Below are positions 14,358 through 16,881 of a stretch of 16,881 nucleotides of DNA, one piece after another (positions within the stretch are counted from its first letter, which is position 1; each line of letters starts with the position of its first letter). This DNA is from JACQHM01 sp964535215 (lineage in GTDB: Bacteria; Methylomirabilota; Methylomirabilia; Methylomirabilales; JACQHM01). The notes beneath the pieces were generated by a model, which did not search any database, was not told the DNA's origin, and saw only the letters and a list, made by a program, of their open reading frames with translations. The position numbers and the translations under genes are program-made. The stretch is taken from positions 1 to 16,881 of the forward strand of contig CAZHST010000057.1 of NCBI GenBank assembly GCA_964535215.1, read 5' to 3'.

Positions 14358-15379
14358 CCCCCTTCCCCGTGAAAGGCCTGGAGCAGCTTCTCCCAGCCCG
14401 GATCGTCCAGGGTCAGCCAGGTGGGGCGGTAGAGCCAGACCCGGTCGAGGAGGCCCGTGTAGCGCTCCTTGATCCGACCCCCGATGGTCTCGAAGGTCCC
14501 TGACACGGCGTAGGCGTCCAGCATCTCATCGCTGATGAGGTCTGCCATCCCCTGCCAGTCCCCCTCCAACGATTTCCGGTGGAGCTTAGGGGAAAGATCC
14601 TCCCAGCCATGGACGGCCAGAACCCCCTCGTACGTTCGGGTGGAGGCATAGAAGGCGATCTGCTCCTTGACCGCCTGCTTGGCTTGGGCGATCTCCTGCT
14701 CCGTCTCACCCGTGATCGTGAAGACCGGGGCGGCGAGCTGGATGTCGGTCCGCTTCCGCCCTGACCTCCTAAGCCCCTCCTCCACCGCCGGCACCAGGAT
14801 CTCCTTCAGGTACTTTACGCTGTGGAAGGGGTGGACGTGGAGGCCGTCGCAAAGCTCACCGGCCAGCCGGGCCATGAAGGGGTTGACGGCGGCGATGAAG
14901 ATCGGGATCCTGGGGTGCGCGATGGGAGGGGGCTGAAAGAAAGGGGTCATAAGGGTGAACGTGTAGAACTGCCCCCGGAAGTCCAGCTTGGTGCCGTTCT
15001 GCCAGGACGCCCAGATCGCCCGGAGGGCCTGGATCACCTCGCGAAGCCTGGGGCCCGGCGACTCCCACCTGACGGAAAAGCGCCGCTCGTTGTGGGCCTT
15101 CACCTGCGTGCCCAACCCCAGGATGAAGCGGCCGCCTGAGGCGGCCTGGAGGTCCCAGGCCGTGTAGGCGAGGATCATGGGGCTCCGGGGGAAGGCGACG
15201 GCGATGGCGGTGCCAAGCGTCAACCGGGATGTCCGGGTGGCGGCCACCGCCAAGGGGAGGAACGGGTCATGCCGGGTCTCCGACGTCCAGAGGCCGTCGA
15301 AACCCATGGCCTCCGCCCTTTCGGCGAAGGCCCCGATCCCCTTCAGGTCATAGGTCAGAAGCCCCATGTCCAGTTTCAC
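14354..15379 (-). CDS. LLM-class F420-dependent oxidoreductase
   Basis: This encodes 341 residues of the luciferase-like monooxygenase (TIM-barrel) family. Conserved parts are MGFDGLWTSETRHDPF (early barrel strand), TLGTAIAVAFPRSP (flavin-site strand), GGRFILGLGTQVKAHNERRF and FIAAVNPFMARLAGE. The set is most like the F420-dependent TIGR03617 group; whether it uses F420 or FMN cannot be settled from sequence alone. The GTG start at 15379 is preferred: GGAGG lies 5 nt upstream, whereas the in-frame ATG at 15391 has no good site (it would add four residues). Its promoter at 15445-15474 looks strong. It heads the four-gene operon and overlaps the radical SAM gene by 4 nt. Confidence 0.9.
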   Translation of the reverse strand: MKLDMGLLTYDLKGIGAFAERAEAMGFDGLWTSETRHDPFLPLAVAATRTSRLTLGTAIAVAFPRSPMILAYTAWDLQAASGGRFILGLGTQVKAHNERRFSVRWESPGPRLREVIQALRAIWASWQNGTKLDFRGQFYTFTLMTPFFQPPPIAHPRIPIFIAAVNPFMARLAGELCDGLHVHPFHSVKYLKEILVPAVEEGLRRSGRKRTDIQLAAPVFTITGETEQEIAQAKQAVKEQIAFYASTRTYEGVLAVHGWEDLSPKLHRKSLEGDWQGMADLISDEMLDAYAVSGTFETIGGRIKERYTGLLDRVWLYRPTWLTLDDPGWEKLLQAFHGEGG

Positions 15380-15444
15380 GGCCGCCTCCATTGCCGGTTA
15401 CCCCGCTGAAGCGCCGGCAGATTCTCCCATCAGGAAGCGGTCTT

Positions 15445-15474
15445 ATCCTAGCACCCTCTCCCTTCCTCCGTCAA
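15445..15474 (-). promoter_or_regulatory. Candidate promoter of the LLM-Cox11-like operon
   Basis: On the minus strand TTGACG (15469-15474), an 18-nt spacer and TAGGAT (15445-15450) are preceded by an extended -10 TG. The start codon lies about 65 nt downstream of the -10. Confidence 0.55.
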
Positions 15475-15563
15475 TTGGTGGCCCTGGAAAGCCGTGGCCT
15501 CAGCCTCCTTCCCCCTTGGCATCCCTGGTGGGGGATTCCCAAGTACCTTCCATTCCATTACCG

Positions 15564-15572
15564 TGTTATACT
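15564..15572 (+). promoter_or_regulatory. Extended -10 promoter of the MaoC gene
   Basis: TGTTATACT is an extended -10 element (TG, one base, TATACT). The matching -35 region (15544-15549, TACCTT) is weak, as is usual for extended -10 promoters. The MaoC start is about 100 nt downstream. Confidence 0.5.
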
Positions 15573-15670
15573 GATCCGAAAAGGTCCGGCTGATGGGCAG
15601 CACCGTTGGGGGCGAGCCGGAGGTCGTATGGATCGGGATGGCGGGGGACAATGGAACAAGGAGGCACAGC

Positions 15671-16147
15671 ATGGAACCTTACCGCGGTCGGTACTTCGAG
15701 GAGTTCACGGTCGGTGAGCGGTTCGTCACCCGGGCCAGGACCATCACCGAGGCCGACATCGTGGCTTTCGCCGGGCTCACGGGCGACTACAACCCGCTCC
15801 ACGTGGATGCGGAATTCGCCAAGCAGACGATCTACGGCGAGCGGATCGCCCATGGCCTCCTTGGCCTCTCCTACGCGGTCGGGCTGGCCGCCACACTGGG
15901 TCTCACCGAGGGGACGGTGATCGCGTTCCTGGGCCTGACCTGGTCTTTCACCAAGCCTATTAAGATCGGCGATACCATCCACGTCGAGCAGACGGTCAAG
16001 ACGATGAGGGAGACAAAGAAGCCCGACCGGGGGATCGTCGTCTTTGAGACGAAGGTGATCAACCAGCGGGGCGAGGTCGTCCAACAAGGGGAACGGACCG
16101 TCATGGTCGCCCGCAAACCGAGCGTCGGGGGCGAAGGTAAAAGCTAA
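15671..16147 (+). CDS. MaoC-like dehydratase (R-specific enoyl-CoA hydratase type)
   Basis: This encodes 158 residues with a single hot-dog fold. TGDYNPLHVD contains Asp39 and His44, the catalytic pair of the hydratase-2 motif in MaoC proteins, and RIAHGLLGLS (58-67) supplies the following conserved helix. The family adds water to, or removes it from, (R)-3-hydroxyacyl-CoA in the cytosol. AAGGAGG lies 6 nt before ATG 15671, so the longer reading from 15593 is unlikely. It is divergent from the LLM operon, with an extended -10 promoter at 15564-15572, and ends before a hairpin at 16160-16182. A link to lipid or acyl-CoA metabolism with the neighbouring operon is possible but inferred. Confidence 0.92.
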   Translation: MEPYRGRYFEEFTVGERFVTRARTITEADIVAFAGLTGDYNPLHVDAEFAKQTIYGERIAHGLLGLSYAVGLAATLGLTEGTVIAFLGLTWSFTKPIKIGDTIHVEQTVKTMRETKKPDRGIVVFETKVINQRGEVVQQGERTVMVARKPSVGGEGKS

Positions 16148-16159
16148 CGGGGAAACGAG

Positions 16160-16182
16160 AAGGCCCGCCTTCTTAGCGGGCC
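16160..16182. terminator. Hairpin between convergent genes, probable terminator
   Basis: An 8-bp stem (AGGCCCGC 16160-16167, GCGGGCCT 16175-16182) with a 7-nt loop lies between the MaoC and TSP3 genes. On the minus strand it is followed by TTCTCGTTT, so it best suits the TSP3 gene; on the plus strand no T-run follows. It may serve both. Confidence 0.6.
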
Positions 16183-16233
16183 TCCGCCGAAGAGGCCAAC
16201 GACCGCCTCCCCTCCTGGAGATACCTTCGGCCC

Positions 16234-16814
16234 TTAAGGGCATGCCTGCGTCTGGATCACCCGAAGCATCCCCCGCACCTCGAAGGGGGTCCCGTCGCCG
16301 AGTTCCCCTGTCCCCCTGAGCTCCACTTTCCCGGGCTCCGTGCCCCTCGCACAAAGCAAATCCCTCAACTCCTTCCGCTTGAACTTCACCTTCAGAAGAT
16401 CGGCTACCCCGTCGTCATCGCTGTCAACGAGGGAGGTGGAAAGGTGGGTTTCAGGACCCCTTCCAGCAAGAGGCTGTTCGTATCAATACCGGCCACCTCG
16501 AACCCGGAGGGAAGCTCAAAGAAAGTCGTAATCACCCGACCCCTGCTCTTTAGGTTCAAGACCTTCGGCCTGATCCCCAGGCTCCCGTTGTCGGTCGCAT
16601 CCGCTGGTGTCAGATCGCAGGCGTTCCCGATCCCATCCCCGTCGGTATCGGTCTGGTCGGCATTGGGGACAACCAGACAGTTGTCCGTTGCATCCGGGAC
16701 ACCATCCAAGTCGAGGTCCGAAATCTGGGCAAAGCCGGGCGAGGCGGCCACAAAGAAACCGAGGAACAATCCCGAGAGGATCCAGCCTCCGTTTGCCATT
16801 CTCCAGTTTTTCAT
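16234..16814 (-). pseudogene. Exported thrombospondin type 3 repeat protein, frameshifted
   Basis: The start at 16814 (GGAGG 8 nt upstream) gives a signal peptide (residues 9-30), a TSP3 calcium-binding repeat (DLDLDGVPDATDNC, TDTDGDGIGNACD, residues 33-67) and then the domain usually placed after it (IRPKVLNLKSRGRVITTFFE). The frame then runs into a stop at 16404-16406. In the next frame, from about 16456 to a stop at 16234-16236, the expected continuation appears: PETHLSTSL, DSDDDGVADLLKVKFKR, GTGELGDGTPFEVRG and LRVIQTQACP. One missing G in the run of four at 16457-16460 would restore a ~193-residue protein. It is a sequencing error or a real mutation. Calcium binding and surface location follow from the family; function is unknown. 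Confidence 0.8.
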
Positions 16815-16857
16815 ACCCATAACCTCCCTCGTATACTATGTTTCGGATGGACAAAGA

Positions 16858-16880
16858 ATGATCCTCAATCGGAGGATCAT
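16858..16880 (-). terminator. Inverted repeat upstream of the TSP3 gene, possible terminator
   Basis: A perfect 9-bp inverted repeat (ATGATCCTC 16858-16866, GAGGATCAT 16872-16880) with a 5-nt loop. On the minus strand it is followed by TCTTTGT, so it may end transcription of a gene beyond the right edge. An operator for the TSP3 gene is the alternative. Confidence 0.45.
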
Positions 16881-16881
16881 C

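Noticed and set aside
16831..16840. TATAC-like bases just upstream of the TSP3 gene as a -10 box
   Set aside because: They lie only about 3 nt from the Shine-Dalgarno site, so a transcript started there would lose its ribosome site.

Overview
The window is a GC-rich bacterial fragment, probably from an uncultured lineage assembled from environmental DNA. Supporting signs are a run of exactly 100 Ns flanked by identical 50-nt ends, a start inside a 16S rRNA gene (a usual contig break), and strong Shine-Dalgarno sites at most genes. The phylum cannot be fixed from the sequence alone. The 16S 5' domain is bacterial, and the mix of an F420-type luciferase-like oxidoreductase, a MaoC dehydratase and a Cox11-like domain made me think of Methylomirabilota/Rokubacteria-like or deltaproteobacterial-like lineages; this is a weak guess.

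Layout. (1) 1-610, minus strand: the first ~375 nt of a 16S rRNA gene, its leader (boxA-like element, hairpins) and two tandem sigma70-type promoters. (2) 610-5503, all minus: an HU-like DNA-binding protein with its own promoter, an enolase-superfamily dehydratase of the galactonate dehydratase type, a secreted HExxH protein, two exported proteins of unknown function, and a cysteine-rich radical SAM enzyme. (3) 5718-6830, plus: a multi-pass membrane protein with a C-terminal zinc ribbon. (4) 6988-9612, minus: a secreted protein, then a rhodanese, a gap-interrupted exported or membrane-anchored protein, and a TPR protein built on an exact 40-residue period. (5) 9697-11194, plus: a HAD phosphatase and an alpha/beta hydrolase, 19 nt apart. 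(6) 11169-15379, minus: a tight four-gene operon of F420-type LLM oxidoreductase, B12-binding-type radical SAM protein, exported DUF3108-like protein, and an NTF2-like/Cox11-like membrane-anchored fusion. (7) 15671-16147, plus: a MaoC dehydratase divergent from that operon. (8) 16234-16814, minus: a secreted thrombospondin type 3 repeat protein whose frame is broken by an apparent one-base deletion in a G run.

How the genes fit together. The clearest unit is the 15379-11169 operon: a promoter with extended -10, one ATGA start/stop overlap, and gaps of 30 and 12 nt. Its last product carries the CFCF copper motif of Cox11 but lies in no cytochrome oxidase locus, which makes it the most interesting object here. 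The 8130-9029 genes are probably one transcript. The 2599-5503 genes are co-oriented, but only the 2599/3120 pair is tightly spaced. No mobile elements, CRISPR arrays or tRNA genes were seen.
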